From Cyclobacterium qasimii M12-11B (GTDB lineage Bacteria; Bacteroidota; Bacteroidia; Cytophagales; Cyclobacteriaceae): a stretch of 64,000 nt of DNA. The notes beneath the pieces are model-generated. The model was not told where the DNA came from, ran no database searches, and saw nothing but the letters and a program-made list of their open reading frames with translations. The stretch covers positions 1 to 64,000 of the forward strand of contig NZ_ATNM01000091.1 of NCBI RefSeq assembly GCF_000427295.1, written 5' to 3'. How positions within the stretch are numbered: position 1 is the stretch's first letter; each line of letters begins with the position of its first letter. The translations under genes and the position numbers were made by a program. Shown in pieces: positions 9,854 through 20,310 of the stretch.

Positions 9854-10507
9854 ATGGTTTCCAGATATATTCTATGGGTTTTATTATTGTTACCGAGTGA
9901 CTGGAAAAATATAGCAATTACAAATGAGGCTATTGACACTGCAGCACGCTCTTTTAAGGAAGCAGACTATGAAAATTCAGTAAGGAATCACCTTGCATTA
10001 ATAGATGAACATGGCCTTAACCAGCCTGAAATCAAATTCAATCTTGCATTAAGTTATCAAAACAATGGGCAAGAAGAAGATGCTAAAAAAACCTATGAAG
10101 CGTTAACGAATAATACATTTGGTGAAATCTCATCCTTTGCCTCTAACCAACAAGGAGTGATGTTGGGCAATGAAAAAAAATACAAGGAAGCCCTTGCCTA
10201 TTTCAAAACGGCCTTGTTAAATGCCCCTAACAATGAAAAAGCACGTTATAACTATGAGCTACTAAGTCGATGGTTGGACGGTAATGAAGAAAACCAGGAA
10301 AACGAGGAAAACCAAGATCAGGAAGACAAACCTGAGCCTTCAAACTATGCTAAAAGGATGAAAGCGCAAGCGGACGATTTGGTCGATAGGTTTCAATTTG
10401 AAGAGGCATTAAACACCATGAACCGAGCCTTGGAAATCGACGAAACAGTAGCTTCCTACCAGCAATTTATAGACCATTTAAAGGACATCGATGAAATCAA
10501 TAAATAA
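9854..10507 (+). CDS. TPR protein of the Bat cluster
   Basis: A 217-residue protein with an N-terminal hydrophobic segment (about residues 3-15) and tetratricopeptide-like repeats at roughly 25-135 (ALSYQNNGQEEDAKKTYEAL, then YKEALAYFKTALLNAPNN) and 170-210. A short acidic Gln/Glu/Asn linker lies near 140-158. It starts 24 bp after the VWA gene and overlaps the next gene by 17 bp, so the three form one operon. In Bat systems TPR proteins are thought to scaffold complexes with the VWA partners. Probably periplasmic and membrane-anchored. Confidence 0.65.
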   Translation: MVSRYILWVLLLLPSDWKNIAITNEAIDTAARSFKEADYENSVRNHLALIDEHGLNQPEIKFNLALSYQNNGQEEDAKKTYEALTNNTFGEISSFASNQQGVMLGNEKKYKEALAYFKTALLNAPNNEKARYNYELLSRWLDGNEENQENEENQDQEDKPEPSNYAKRMKAQADDLVDRFQFEEALNTMNRALEIDETVASYQQFIDHLKDIDEINK

Positions 10508-11132
10508 CCTTTACCTTATAGTCCTTCTATTAATTATTTTGTTTCCACTTACAGGGAAATCTCAATCGCAGGCAGATTACTTTAACAAGGCAGCAAAACA
10601 ATATGTAAACGAGGACATGCAAGGCACCAGTCAACTATTGGCAGAAGGCCTTGAAAAATACCCACAGGACGCCAAACTGAATGCGCTTTGGGAGAAATTA
10701 AAAAAAGACCAGGAAGACCAGGAGAAAAAAGACCAGGAAAACCAGGACCAACAAAACGAGGAGCAACAGGAACAAAACCAGGAACAAGACCAGCAGGAGC
10801 AGGAGAAGCAGGATAGCGAAGAACAAGAGAGCGGAGAAGGTGAAGAGCAAACCGATGAAGATGGTGCTGACAAGTCTGATGAAATGGAAGAAAAACGTGG
10901 GGAGAAAACAGAGGACAATGAAAATTCCGACGAGAAAAACAGCATGGAAAGTGACCTAAGCGAGAGAGAAAAGGCGATGGAGGAACTTAAGCAACGATTG
11001 GAACAAATGAACATTACTCCAGAACAAGCTGCTCAAATTCTCGATGCCATGAATAGCAATGAGCTTAGGTATATACAGCAAAACAAAAAGAAACCAACCC
11101 AACAACCCAAACGAGGGCTTCCTGATTATTAA
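10491..11132 (+). CDS. BatC-like protein with acidic low-complexity region
   Basis: A 213-residue protein with a signal peptide (about residues 1-25), one TPR-like unit (ADYFNKAAKQYVNEDMQG...), then a roughly 100-residue region made almost only of Gln, Glu, Asp, Asn and Lys (about 68-160), and a helical C-terminal segment with NITPEQAAQILDAMNSNE and a basic tail. This order matches BatC-type proteins, where the C-terminal EQA(A)QIL(D)AM block is conserved. It overlaps the upstream TPR gene by 17 bp, implying translational coupling. Confidence 0.65.
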   Translation: MKSINNLYLIVLLLIILFPLTGKSQSQADYFNKAAKQYVNEDMQGTSQLLAEGLEKYPQDAKLNALWEKLKKDQEDQEKKDQENQDQQNEEQQEQNQEQDQQEQEKQDSEEQESGEGEEQTDEDGADKSDEMEEKRGEKTEDNENSDEKNSMESDLSEREKAMEELKQRLEQMNITPEQAAQILDAMNSNELRYIQQNKKKPTQQPKRGLPDY

Positions 11133-11147
11133 CCCAATTTGACCAAG

Positions 11148-12328
<1,181 letters not shown>

Positions 12329-12372
12329 CTATTCGTTACTCATACCAGTCTTATATAGGAAAACGACGACAA

Positions 12373-13170
12373 ATGAAATTCTCTTCTTTTATTATCCTTT
12401 TTCTATTGACCTGCTTTGCCAACACTGGATTCGCTCAGGTTCACACTACCTATTACGATTCTGGAGAAACCATGATTAAGGAGAAGTTTGAAACAAAAGA
12501 AGGCATGGCACATGGAGCCTACCAGCTTTTTGACCAGTTTGGGAAGTTAATCCAAGTCGGCAAGTATGAAAATGGGAGAAAAGAGGCAAATTTCATAGAC
12601 ATTCACCCAATTACTCAAGATACTGTTAAAATAACTCCATTCCTGAATAACCTTGCGCATGGAGAAGTAAGGTCCTTTTACCCCAACGGCGAACTATCAC
12701 AGGTTGCCACATTTAAAAATGGAGCTATTGAAGGACAATTGGAAAGTTTCTTCCCCTCTGGAAAACTGAAAAGCAAAACAGAATTTGCAAATGGGAAACC
12801 AAATGGAGTCCACACTAGCTATTATGAAAATGGTCAAATTCATGAAAAGCATTCATTTAAAGATGGTGTTTTAAATGGGTTACAAGAAGAATTTTCCGAA
12901 TCCGGGAATATAATTGAGGAAAAGAGGTTTAGCAAAGGAAGCCTCCAGGGGCTTTACACCACCTTTTACCCAGACGGCAGCAAGGCCAGTGAAATCACTT
13001 ACAAAAATGGAATTAGGGATGGCGACTACATAGATTATTATGAAAATGGAATTGTGGCCCTGGAAGGAAAGTACAATCGTGGTTTAAAACATGGGGATTT
13101 TACTTCCAGAGACAAGTCAGGAGCCATTATAGAAGAGTCAACTTACAAGACAGGTCAAAAAATATACTGA
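12373..13170 (+). CDS. Secreted MORN-repeat (YwqK-like) protein
   Basis: The ATG at 12373 begins a clear signal peptide ending near GFAQ; a longer in-frame extension upstream overlaps the thiolase gene and is not coding-like. The mature protein of about 245 residues is a chain of MORN-variant repeats, each roughly 20-24 residues with a Y/F-Y-xNG core followed by a G-x-x-x-G-x-x turn (YYENGQIHEK, FYPDGSKASE, YYENGIVALEG). Database names often include YwqK antitoxin, but no toxin partner is evident and export argues for a cell-surface or periplasmic role. Molecular function unknown. Confidence 0.7.
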   Translation: MKFSSFIILFLLTCFANTGFAQVHTTYYDSGETMIKEKFETKEGMAHGAYQLFDQFGKLIQVGKYENGRKEANFIDIHPITQDTVKITPFLNNLAHGEVRSFYPNGELSQVATFKNGAIEGQLESFFPSGKLKSKTEFANGKPNGVHTSYYENGQIHEKHSFKDGVLNGLQEEFSESGNIIEEKRFSKGSLQGLYTTFYPDGSKASEITYKNGIRDGDYIDYYENGIVALEGKYNRGLKHGDFTSRDKSGAIIEESTYKTGQKIY

Positions 13171-13309
13171 GTCAAACATTATCTAAAGAATGTCAATGAA
13201 TATCTATTACGTCTAGCAGACAATTTTAACGATAGATTTTCAGGAACATTGAAAAATTAGAACATCCATCAGATTATTTTCTATTTTTGTGTTTAAAATC
13301 TAAGGCACG

Positions 13310-14245
13310 ATGAACCAAGGTATAAAAAGCACACAATTCGAATTCCCGGGGCAAGTAGACTTTTACAAAGGGAAGGTAAGAGATGTCTATATATTTGACA
13401 AAATAATCGCTGTTGTTGCAACTGATCGCATATCAGCCTTTGATGTAGTATTGCCAAAGCCAATCCCTTTTAAAGGGCAGGTGCTGAATCAAATTGCATC
13501 CTATTTTCTGGCCTCAACAGCTGATATAGTCCCAAACTGGGTTACTTCAACACCTGATCCCAACGTAACAATTGGAAAAAAATGTATCCCTTTCAAGGTG
13601 GAAATGGTAATTCGCGGGTACTTGGCAGGACATGCCTGGAGAGAATATAGAGATGGGAAAAGAAGCATTTGTGGCGTGTCCCTTCCTGATGGTTTAAAGG
13701 AAAATGATGCACTTCCAACGCCTATCATCACACCTACAACCAAAGCTGACCAAGGTCATGACGAAGACATTTCCAGGGAAGACATCCTTAGTGAAGGCAT
13801 TGTCAGCGAAAAAGATTACCTGCAATTAGAGCAATATACCCGAGCGCTATTCCAGTCAGGAAGCGAAATGGCCCGTAGTAAAGGGTTGATATTAGTGGAT
13901 ACCAAATATGAATTTGGTAAGTTTGGAGATCAAATTCTTCTAATAGACGAAATACACACCCCAGATTCTTCCAGGTATTTTTATTTAGAAGGCTATGAGA
14001 AACGTCAACAGGAGGGCGCTGTTCAAAAGCAGCTTTCAAAAGAATTTGTCAGACAATGGCTTATTGAAAATGGTTTTCAAGGCAAGGAGGGTCAAACCAT
14101 TCCAGAAATGACACCAGAAATAATTGAATCAATATCAAAAAGATATATTGAGCTGTTTGAACATATCACAGGGCATGAATTTCAGCCAGCAAAAAGTCAG
14201 GATGCATCCGAAAGGATCAAAGAGGTTATACTGGCTAATATTTAA
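13310..14245 (+). CDS. purC: Phosphoribosylaminoimidazole-succinocarboxamide synthase
   Basis: ATP-dependent ligase joining CAIR and aspartate in purine synthesis (SAICAR synthetase). The family opening GKVRDVY is at 21-27, followed by DRISAFD, the substrate-binding block [15 protein letters not shown] and the later [11 protein letters not shown]. At 311 residues it is the longer form usual in Bacteroidota rather than the about 240-residue E. coli form. It stands alone on the plus strand with no other pur gene nearby. A TATTTTTG box at 13282-13289 could be a -7 element, but I see no well-spaced -33 partner. Confidence 0.95.
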   Translation: MNQGIKSTQFEFPGQVDFYKGKVRDVYIFDKIIAVVATDRISAFDVVLPKPIPFKGQVLNQIASYFLASTADIVPNWVTSTPDPNVTIGKKCIPFKVEMVIRGYLAGHAWREYRDGKRSICGVSLPDGLKENDALPTPIITPTTKADQGHDEDISREDILSEGIVSEKDYLQLEQYTRALFQSGSEMARSKGLILVDTKYEFGKFGDQILLIDEIHTPDSSRYFYLEGYEKRQQEGAVQKQLSKEFVRQWLIENGFQGKEGQTIPEMTPEIIESISKRYIELFEHITGHEFQPAKSQDASERIKEVILANI

Positions 14246-14377
14246 TTAAACCGAACATTTTGGCCCCATCAATTTTTAAGCTAATTTTAAATCGGTATCA
14301 AAAATAACCACCTGTTTGGAACAAATGGAACAAAATTTCCTCACATATGTTCAAGATAGGTAAATACATAAAAAATA

Positions 14378-14758
14378 ATGAAATACGCTGTAGATAAAAA
14401 AGAACAATTTGTCGTTTTTACATTAATGGAAGAAAAGCTTGACAGCACACTTTCTCCACAATTAAAATCAGAACTACTTACTGTGCATGCTGAAGGTTAT
14501 AAAAACCTAATTTTGGACATGGGAACCGTAAAATATGCTGATTCCAGCGGATTAAGTGCTTTATTGGTTGGAAACAGGGCTTTCAATGAAATCGGAGGTG
14601 TGTTTGTATTGTCATCACTACAGGAGCACGTTGTGAAGTTGTTAAAAATATCTATGCTTGATAAAGTATTTAAAGTAGTGGATGATAATGAAGCAGCAGC
14701 AGAGGCTATTTTTATCCACGAAATAGAGAATGGCGCTGAAAAAGATGAAGAAGAATAA
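14378..14758 (+). CDS. STAS-domain anti-sigma factor antagonist-like protein
   Basis: A 126-residue protein made of one STAS domain. The conserved phospho-acceptor loop is YADSSGLSALL, where the second Ser of DSSG is the residue phosphorylated in SpoIIAA-type proteins. The tail is acidic. No anti-sigma kinase or phosphatase gene is adjacent; the gene is followed 13 bp later by RNase Z. A role in a partner-switching circuit is family inference. Confidence 0.75.
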   Translation: MKYAVDKKEQFVVFTLMEEKLDSTLSPQLKSELLTVHAEGYKNLILDMGTVKYADSSGLSALLVGNRAFNEIGGVFVLSSLQEHVVKLLKISMLDKVFKVVDDNEAAAEAIFIHEIENGAEKDEEE

Positions 14759-14771
14759 TCGATAAAAGCCT

Positions 14772-15686
14772 TTGGATTTTAAAATCACCATTCTAGGTTC
14801 CAATTCAGCCATTCCAGCACATGGCCGTAACCAAACGTCTCAATTGATTTCCTGGGATGGTGAATCTTTTTTGATTGATTGTGGAGAGTCGACACAACAA
14901 CAACTCAGAAAATTCAAAATAAAATACTCCAAGATTAACCATATTTTTATTTCCCATCTTCATGGAGACCATTATTTGGGATTGATGGGGCTAATAAACA
15001 CCTACAACCTAAACAACAGGAAATCACCCTTACATATCTATGGCCCAAAAGGCCTTGATGATATCATCACCATTCAACTGAAGTACTCAGCCTCAATCCT
15101 GAACTTCCCACTAATATTCCACGTCACCATTCCACAAGGAAAAACACAATTAGCGGAAATCCGAGAGCTGGCGATTTATTCTTTCCCTTTGCAACATAGG
15201 ATACCCTGTACAGGATTTAGTTTCGAGGAAAAACATCCAAGAATACATCTTAATAAAGAGATGATGGCCAAACACCAGCCAGAAGTAGCCGACATTCACC
15301 TCCTTCAAAAAGGACAAGATGTGAAAGACAATGATGGAAATGTGCTTCTCAAGGCCTCAGAATTTTGTGAAAAAACACCTCCTCGGAAATACAGCTATTG
15401 TTCGGACACAGCCTTTGACCTCAATTTAGTCCCCTATATAAAAGGCACAGATTTGCTCTATCATGAATCGACCTTTATGGAGGCAGAAAAGAAACGGGCA
15501 AAAATCACCAAACACAGCACATCAAAGGAAGCAGCCTTAATAGCAAAAACTGCAAATGTTAAAAAACTTTTGCTAGGTCATTATTCAAGCAGGTACGCTA
15601 ACTTGGATTTACTTTTGAATGAGGCCAGAGAAACTTTTGAACCCAGTTTATTGAGTGAAGAAGGAGTCACCTACACTATCAAATAA
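14772..15686 (+). CDS. rnz: Ribonuclease Z
   Basis: Endonuclease that cuts the 3' trailer of tRNA precursors. It is a metallo-beta-lactamase fold of 304 residues with the metal motif HLHGDH at 62-67, preceded by the family start ITILGSNSAIP, and later SDTAF, HEST and GHYSSRY metal-ligand segments. The start is TTG at 14772: an in-frame stop lies nine bases upstream and the next in-frame ATG is far inside the conserved core. Followed by the queuosine transporter gene after 2 bp. Confidence 0.9.
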   Translation: MDFKITILGSNSAIPAHGRNQTSQLISWDGESFLIDCGESTQQQLRKFKIKYSKINHIFISHLHGDHYLGLMGLINTYNLNNRKSPLHIYGPKGLDDIITIQLKYSASILNFPLIFHVTIPQGKTQLAEIRELAIYSFPLQHRIPCTGFSFEEKHPRIHLNKEMMAKHQPEVADIHLLQKGQDVKDNDGNVLLKASEFCEKTPPRKYSYCSDTAFDLNLVPYIKGTDLLYHESTFMEAEKKRAKITKHSTSKEAALIAKTANVKKLLLGHYSSRYANLDLLLNEARETFEPSLLSEEGVTYTIK

Positions 15687-15688
15687 AC

Positions 15689-16489
15689 ATGGAGATTAGC
15701 GAAAAGGAATACCAATCCAAGAAAACCAATTTATTTATAATTCTAGCTGGCATCTTTCTTACAAATGCCATTTTGGCAGAAATCATTGGTGTGAAAATTT
15801 TTTCTGGTGAGGAAACATTGGGCTTGGCACCAGCAAACTGGACTTTCTTTGGTACTTACATTTTGGATTTCAACCTTACTGCTGGAGCTGTGATTTGGCC
15901 GGTGGTTTTTATCACCACTGATATTATCAATGAATATTTCGGCAAAAAAGGTGTGCGTAAAATCAGCTTTATTACCGCAGGATTAATTGCCTATGTTTTT
16001 ATCGTGATCTCACTTGTCACCAAACTCCCTCCAGCGACTTTCTGGCTTGACGTAAATGAAGTAGATAACAACGGCAATCCTTTCAACATTGATTATGCCT
16101 TCAACACCATCTTTAGACAAGGCCTAGGTATTATAATCGGCTCTCTTATCGCTTTCTTAATTGGCCAGCTACTTGATGTTTATATTTTCCAGAAATTAAG
16201 GAGCATTACAGGTTCGAAAATGATATGGCTTAGGGCAACTGGTTCTACTTTGGTCTCTCAGTTCATCGATTCTTTTGTGGTGCTAGGGATTGCCTTTTAT
16301 GTGTTTGGCAACTGGTCTATTGAACAAATCATTGCCGTAGGCATAATCAACTATATTTATAAATTCTCTGTGGCCATAGCCCTCACGCCCCTACTTTATG
16401 TAGGACATGGGCTGATTGATCGCTACCTGGGGAAATCAATGGCAGCAAGAATAACTGCCGAAGCATCTGGAGACAAATCCTTCACTTAA
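15689..16489 (+). CDS. yhhQ: Queuosine precursor transporter, YhhQ/VUT family
   Basis: Inner-membrane protein of 266 residues with about six spans, belonging to the YhhQ family that brings preQ0/preQ1 into the cell for tRNA queuosine. Family features seen are FITTDIINEYFGKKGVR near residue 75 and SQFIDSFVVLGIAF near residue 188. There is an extra hydrophilic loop around 110-130. It begins 2 bp after the RNase Z stop, so the two tRNA-related genes are probably cotranscribed. Confidence 0.85.
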   Translation: MEISEKEYQSKKTNLFIILAGIFLTNAILAEIIGVKIFSGEETLGLAPANWTFFGTYILDFNLTAGAVIWPVVFITTDIINEYFGKKGVRKISFITAGLIAYVFIVISLVTKLPPATFWLDVNEVDNNGNPFNIDYAFNTIFRQGLGIIIGSLIAFLIGQLLDVYIFQKLRSITGSKMIWLRATGSTLVSQFIDSFVVLGIAFYVFGNWSIEQIIAVGIINYIYKFSVAIALTPLLYVGHGLIDRYLGKSMAARITAEASGDKSFT

Positions 16490-16499
16490 ACCTGAATTA

Positions 16500-17489
16500 T
16501 CATTTCACTTCCTCTTCCTTAGAAAGGGCCATTCTTTCTGCCAGCGCACTACCAAGGATAAGCTGTAAGGTGTGGTAAAGCATTAGTGGGAGCAACACCA
16601 CCCCAAAAACAACCGGGTCAGGAAATAGAATTTTACCCATTACAGCTCCTTGTACCAGGGATTTCTTGGATCCGCAAAACAACACCGTAATCCGATCTCC
16701 TCTTTCAAAGGAAAGCCACCGGCCCAATAGGTACATTCCTGTAGCCATAAAACAAAATAAAAGCAACATAAGAAGACCCAAGGTCAATATATTCTGACCT
16801 TCGAACATATTCCCTCCAAATGAATGTGAAAATGCCGAAAAAACAATCAACAGGATCACCAATTGATCAAAGTTTTTAAGCATCTTACTGTACTTCTGTA
16901 CCCATTTAAATAGCCATTTATGGAGGAAAACGCCAATGACTACTGGAATAAGAATCTGTTGAACGAGCGCCCAAATCGAATTGAGAAGCTCAAAATTTGC
17001 GTTTTCAGCACTAAGGAAAAGTCCCATCCACAATGGGGTAATCAATATCCCAATAATACTTGAGATACTGGCATTAAATATAGCAGCAGGCAAGTTTCCT
17101 CCGGCAATAGACACCATCACCACAGAGGAAGAAACGGTAGAAGGAAGCGCTGCTAAATAGAAAGCCCCTAACCAGAACAAATTGTTTTCGCTTCCGAAAA
17201 ACCAATAGAGAATTAAAATCAGTAGCGGGAAAATAATAAAGGTAGTGCTTTGTATCAATAGGTGAAGTTTCCAATTTGACAAGCCTATTCGAAGGGTGGT
17301 AGGACTAATTTTTATTCCATAGAAAAGAAAGATCAAAGAAACCCCATAATAGGTCACCTCATCTATGGAAATACTACCATTAGACACACCCCACTCAGGG
17401 AATAGGTAGGCCAATAGAATAGTGAAAAGCAACAAAAAGAAAAATGTATTGATCCCAGCTCTCGCTAGTTTTGTTTTGATTGAAGCCAT
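16500..17489 (-). CDS. Bile acid:sodium symporter-like membrane protein
   Basis: A 329-residue integral membrane protein of the SBF-like/YfeH branch (PF13593 type) with about nine to ten spans. Characteristic segments are LAALPSTVSSSVVMVSIAGGN and FCGSKKSLVQGAVMGKILFP, which resemble the substrate and sodium site of the family. It is convergent with the plus-strand transporter, the two stops being only 10 bp apart with no clear hairpin between them. Substrate unknown; the name does not imply bile acids. Confidence 0.75.
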   Translation of the reverse strand: MASIKTKLARAGINTFFFLLLFTILLAYLFPEWGVSNGSISIDEVTYYGVSLIFLFYGIKISPTTLRIGLSNWKLHLLIQSTTFIIFPLLILILYWFFGSENNLFWLGAFYLAALPSTVSSSVVMVSIAGGNLPAAIFNASISSIIGILITPLWMGLFLSAENANFELLNSIWALVQQILIPVVIGVFLHKWLFKWVQKYSKMLKNFDQLVILLIVFSAFSHSFGGNMFEGQNILTLGLLMLLLFCFMATGMYLLGRWLSFERGDRITVLFCGSKKSLVQGAVMGKILFPDPVVFGVVLLPLMLYHTLQLILGSALAERMALSKEEEVK

Positions 17490-17540
17490 ATTATCAAATA
17501 GTGGATCTTAAAGTCCGGTCTTAAATCTGGAGTAAATCAC

Positions 17541-18554
17541 CTAAAACTTTATGACCGTTTTGCCTATTGTTTTCCCAGACTCCTGCAGCTCATGCGCTTT
17601 TTTAAAGTTCTCCACTGAGAACCCTCTCAGCTCTGTTTTCAGGGTTGACTTCAAAATACCTTTATCCACCAGATTAGCCATTTCACTAAGGATTTCATGC
17701 TGTCTAATAATATCATCCGTTGTGTACATGGAGCGTGTGAACATGAATTCCCAGGAAAAGGACACACTTTTATTTTTAAGCAACATCAGGTTTAAAGGCT
17801 CACTGTTTCCTGAAATGGTCACTATATGACCTTGAGGTTTGATGATATCAATAACGGTTTCCCAGTACCCATTTATATCCACGCAATCCAAAATATAGTC
17901 CACTTCCTTGTGACCAATCTTCTCTAAGTCTGATTTGAGATCATTGTGATTCACTACAAAATCTGCCCCCATAGACTTGCACCAATTCTCAGTTTCTTCC
18001 CGGGAAGCTGTTGCAATCACCGTAAGTCCAGCCACCTGTTTCGCTATCTGTATGGCAATGGAACCTACCCCACCAGCACCTGCCAGGATAAGAATTGTCT
18101 TTCCCTTAGCTGTTTTTGGATCAACTTTCATTCGGTCAAAAATAGATTCCCAGGCAGTCAACCCAGTCAATGGAAGGGCTGCTGCTTCAGCCATGCTCAA
18201 AGATTTAGGTTTGGCCCCTACAATTCGCTCATCTATTAATTGAAAAGCTGCATTACTGCCACTTCTTGTAAGGTCTCCTGCATAGTAAACTTCATCTCCT
18301 TCCTTAAAAAGGCTCACCTTGTCACCTACTGCTATAATTTCACCAACTGCATCATAGCCTATAATCTTGGGCTCTTCCAGGACATTCTCTTTCGCTGCGC
18401 TTTGCCTTACCTTAAAATCTACAGGGTTCACGGATACAGCAGCCACTTTTACTAATAAATCAAACCCCGCTGGGCTTGGCTGATCTGCTTCAAACTCAAT
18501 AAAGCTATCCTTTTCAGAAATGGGAAGTGATTCTCTAAATCCTATGGCTTTCAT
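17541..18554 (-). CDS. Zinc-independent alcohol dehydrogenase / quinone oxidoreductase
   Basis: Medium-chain dehydrogenase of 337 residues, quinone-reductase type. A GroES-like domain (about 1-130, VAAVSVNPVDFKVR, GYDAVGEI) is followed by a Rossmann domain with the nucleotide motif AGAGGVGSIAIQIAK near residue 157. The structural and catalytic zinc cysteines of classical ADHs are not present. It begins 52 bp upstream of the symporter gene's start. NADPH preference and substrate cannot be set from sequence. Confidence 0.85.
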   Translation of the reverse strand: MKAIGFRESLPISEKDSFIEFEADQPSPAGFDLLVKVAAVSVNPVDFKVRQSAAKENVLEEPKIIGYDAVGEIIAVGDKVSLFKEGDEVYYAGDLTRSGSNAAFQLIDERIVGAKPKSLSMAEAAALPLTGLTAWESIFDRMKVDPKTAKGKTILILAGAGGVGSIAIQIAKQVAGLTVIATASREETENWCKSMGADFVVNHNDLKSDLEKIGHKEVDYILDCVDINGYWETVIDIIKPQGHIVTISGNSEPLNLMLLKNKSVSFSWEFMFTRSMYTTDDIIRQHEILSEMANLVDKGILKSTLKTELRGFSVENFKKAHELQESGKTIGKTVIKF

Positions 18555-18608
18555 TTTATTTCTATTTTTTTAATTACAATTTATAAATAAGCATCATTTC
18601 ACAAGAAA

Positions 18609-20270
18609 TTAGTCATTCCAATGCTTGTCTATCACCTCTTGAATATGCGGGTAATCCTCATCTGTTTCATTTAGCTCCACTCTTAACCTTTTCAGTTCTT
18701 CTTTCAAATGAGCGATGGTCTCCTTATAATCGGGATTCCCATACAAATTATTCATTTCCCTGGGATCCTTTTTTAAATCATAGAATTCCCACGCCACAGG
18801 TGTATGTGTGGTGAAATCATTCCCCCAGCTGCTCTTGTTCCATTCAGCTTCGGGGTTATCTGTATCCACCCAATATTTCCCATAGTAAAAGATCAATTTA
18901 TACTCCTTGGTTCTTACCCCAAAGTGGGCAGGGTTTCCATGCCTGTGTGCCAAATGCATCCAGTACCTGTAGTAGGTAGATTTTTGCCAATCTTCAGGTT
19001 CTTCATTTGTTTCCAGGATAGACTTAAAACTGTTACCCTGCATGTATTCTGGCTTCTCCCCACCTGCAAGTTCTATTAGTGTAGGTGCAAAATCAGTATT
19101 ATTGATTATAGCATCAGTTCGTGTGTTAGCTTTGATCTTTTCTGGAAACCTTATAAAAAAAGGCATTCTCAAAGACTCCTCGTACATCCAGCGTTTGTCA
19201 ATAAAATCATGCTCTCCCAACATAAAACCCTGGTCACTGGTGTAAACAATAATGGTGTTTTCAAGCAGTCCATTGGACTTTAAATAAGCCAGGAAACGCT
19301 TCATATTGTCATCAATCCCTTTGACGCATCGCAGGTATTTTTTCAGGTAACTTTGGTAGACTTCTGAAGTGTATTGCTTTTCTTCCTCATCCATTTCCCA
19401 TTTAACCAATTCATTGGGTAGAATATCTTCAGCGTCACGATAATTTTTATAATTTGGTCCTTGCCAAATATTCATGGCTTGATTTCTTATAAGGTTTCTG
19501 TGTGAGACGGAGGAGCCGATATACCTCGTCAAACTATCATTATTTCCTCGCGTGGCTTCTGAACCATTGTTACCATTGTCATAAAGACTTTGCGGCTCTG
19601 GAATAAAAACATCCTCCAGATAATCCTCATACCTGGGCGCATTTTCAAAGTCATCATGTGGCGCTTTAAAATGATACATTAGAAAAAAGGGTTTGTCTTC
19701 TTCTCTTTCTTTTTCAAACCAGTTGATTACCTGGTCTGTGATCACATCAGAAGAATGCCCTTCGTATTGAATCTCGTTTGAAGGCCAGGGTTCATTCCCC
19801 TGAACCCTGAAAACTGGGTCAAAATAAGTCCCTTGTTGGTTAAGCACTTTATAGTAATCAAAGGAAGCAGGCTCTTCCTTCAGGTGCCATTTACCTACAA
19901 TAGCGGTTTGATAGCCTAATTTTTTTAATTCCATCGACAAAAATTGCTTCTCCGGTGGAAGGCTTCCCTCTAAATCTATAACGCCATTGGTTTGGGCACG
20001 CTGTCCTGTTAAAACGGCTGCCCGGCTGGGCACACATATAGAATTGTTTACAAAACAATTTTCAAAGAGCATACCTGATTTGGCCAAACTATCCAAGGTA
20101 GGGGTTGGGTTGAGGCTTGCCAATCGACTTCCATAAACACCAAAGGCCTGGCTGGTATGATCATCAGCCATTATATATATTATATTAGGCCTTTTGGTCT
20201 CTTTTGTTTCTTCATTGTTTCCCCTACTACAAGAAAACAAGAGGATCAAAACCCATAAGGATTTGTTCAT
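18609..20270 (-). CDS. Lipoprotein sulfatase, S1 family (CxPSR)
   Basis: Formylglycine-dependent sulfatase. I start it at ATG 20270, which gives a lipoprotein signal with Cys14 (LLFSC), rather than at the upstream in-frame ATG, which would overlap the preceding gene. The precursor is 553 residues. RPNIIYIMADDHTS carries the first metal aspartates; the modified residue is Cys79 in CVPSRAAVLTG; YTSDQGFMLGEHDF carries the distal metal site. It is exported and probably tethered to the outer membrane. The start lies 41 bp after the stop of a second sulfatase on the same strand. It has the look of heparan- or carrageenan-type S1 enzymes, but the substrate is not readable here. No maturase gene is in the window. 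Confidence 0.85.
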   Translation of the reverse strand: MNKSLWVLILLFSCSRGNNEETKETKRPNIIYIMADDHTSQAFGVYGSRLASLNPTPTLDSLAKSGMLFENCFVNNSICVPSRAAVLTGQRAQTNGVIDLEGSLPPEKQFLSMELKKLGYQTAIVGKWHLKEEPASFDYYKVLNQQGTYFDPVFRVQGNEPWPSNEIQYEGHSSDVITDQVINWFEKEREEDKPFFLMYHFKAPHDDFENAPRYEDYLEDVFIPEPQSLYDNGNNGSEATRGNNDSLTRYIGSSVSHRNLIRNQAMNIWQGPNYKNYRDAEDILPNELVKWEMDEEEKQYTSEVYQSYLKKYLRCVKGIDDNMKRFLAYLKSNGLLENTIIVYTSDQGFMLGEHDFIDKRWMYEESLRMPFFIRFPEKIKANTRTDAIINNTDFAPTLIELAGGEKPEYMQGNSFKSILETNEEPEDWQKSTYYRYWMHLAHRHGNPAHFGVRTKEYKLIFYYGKYWVDTDNPEAEWNKSSWGNDFTTHTPVAWEFYDLKKDPREMNNLYGNPDYKETIAHLKEELKRLRVELNETDEDYPHIQEVIDKHWND

Positions 20271-20310
20271 TGTAAAATATGGACGAATGGCAAAAACTAT
20301 AGACGACCTT

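Noticed and set aside
10631-11014. Ser/Cys/Phe-rich 127-codon frame opposite the BatC-like gene
   Set aside because: It is the mirror image of the Gln/Glu repeat-like coding region and has no independent support.
12373-13170. Toxin-antitoxin module from the YwqK name
   Set aside because: The protein is exported and no toxin gene is near; MORN repeats explain the similarity.
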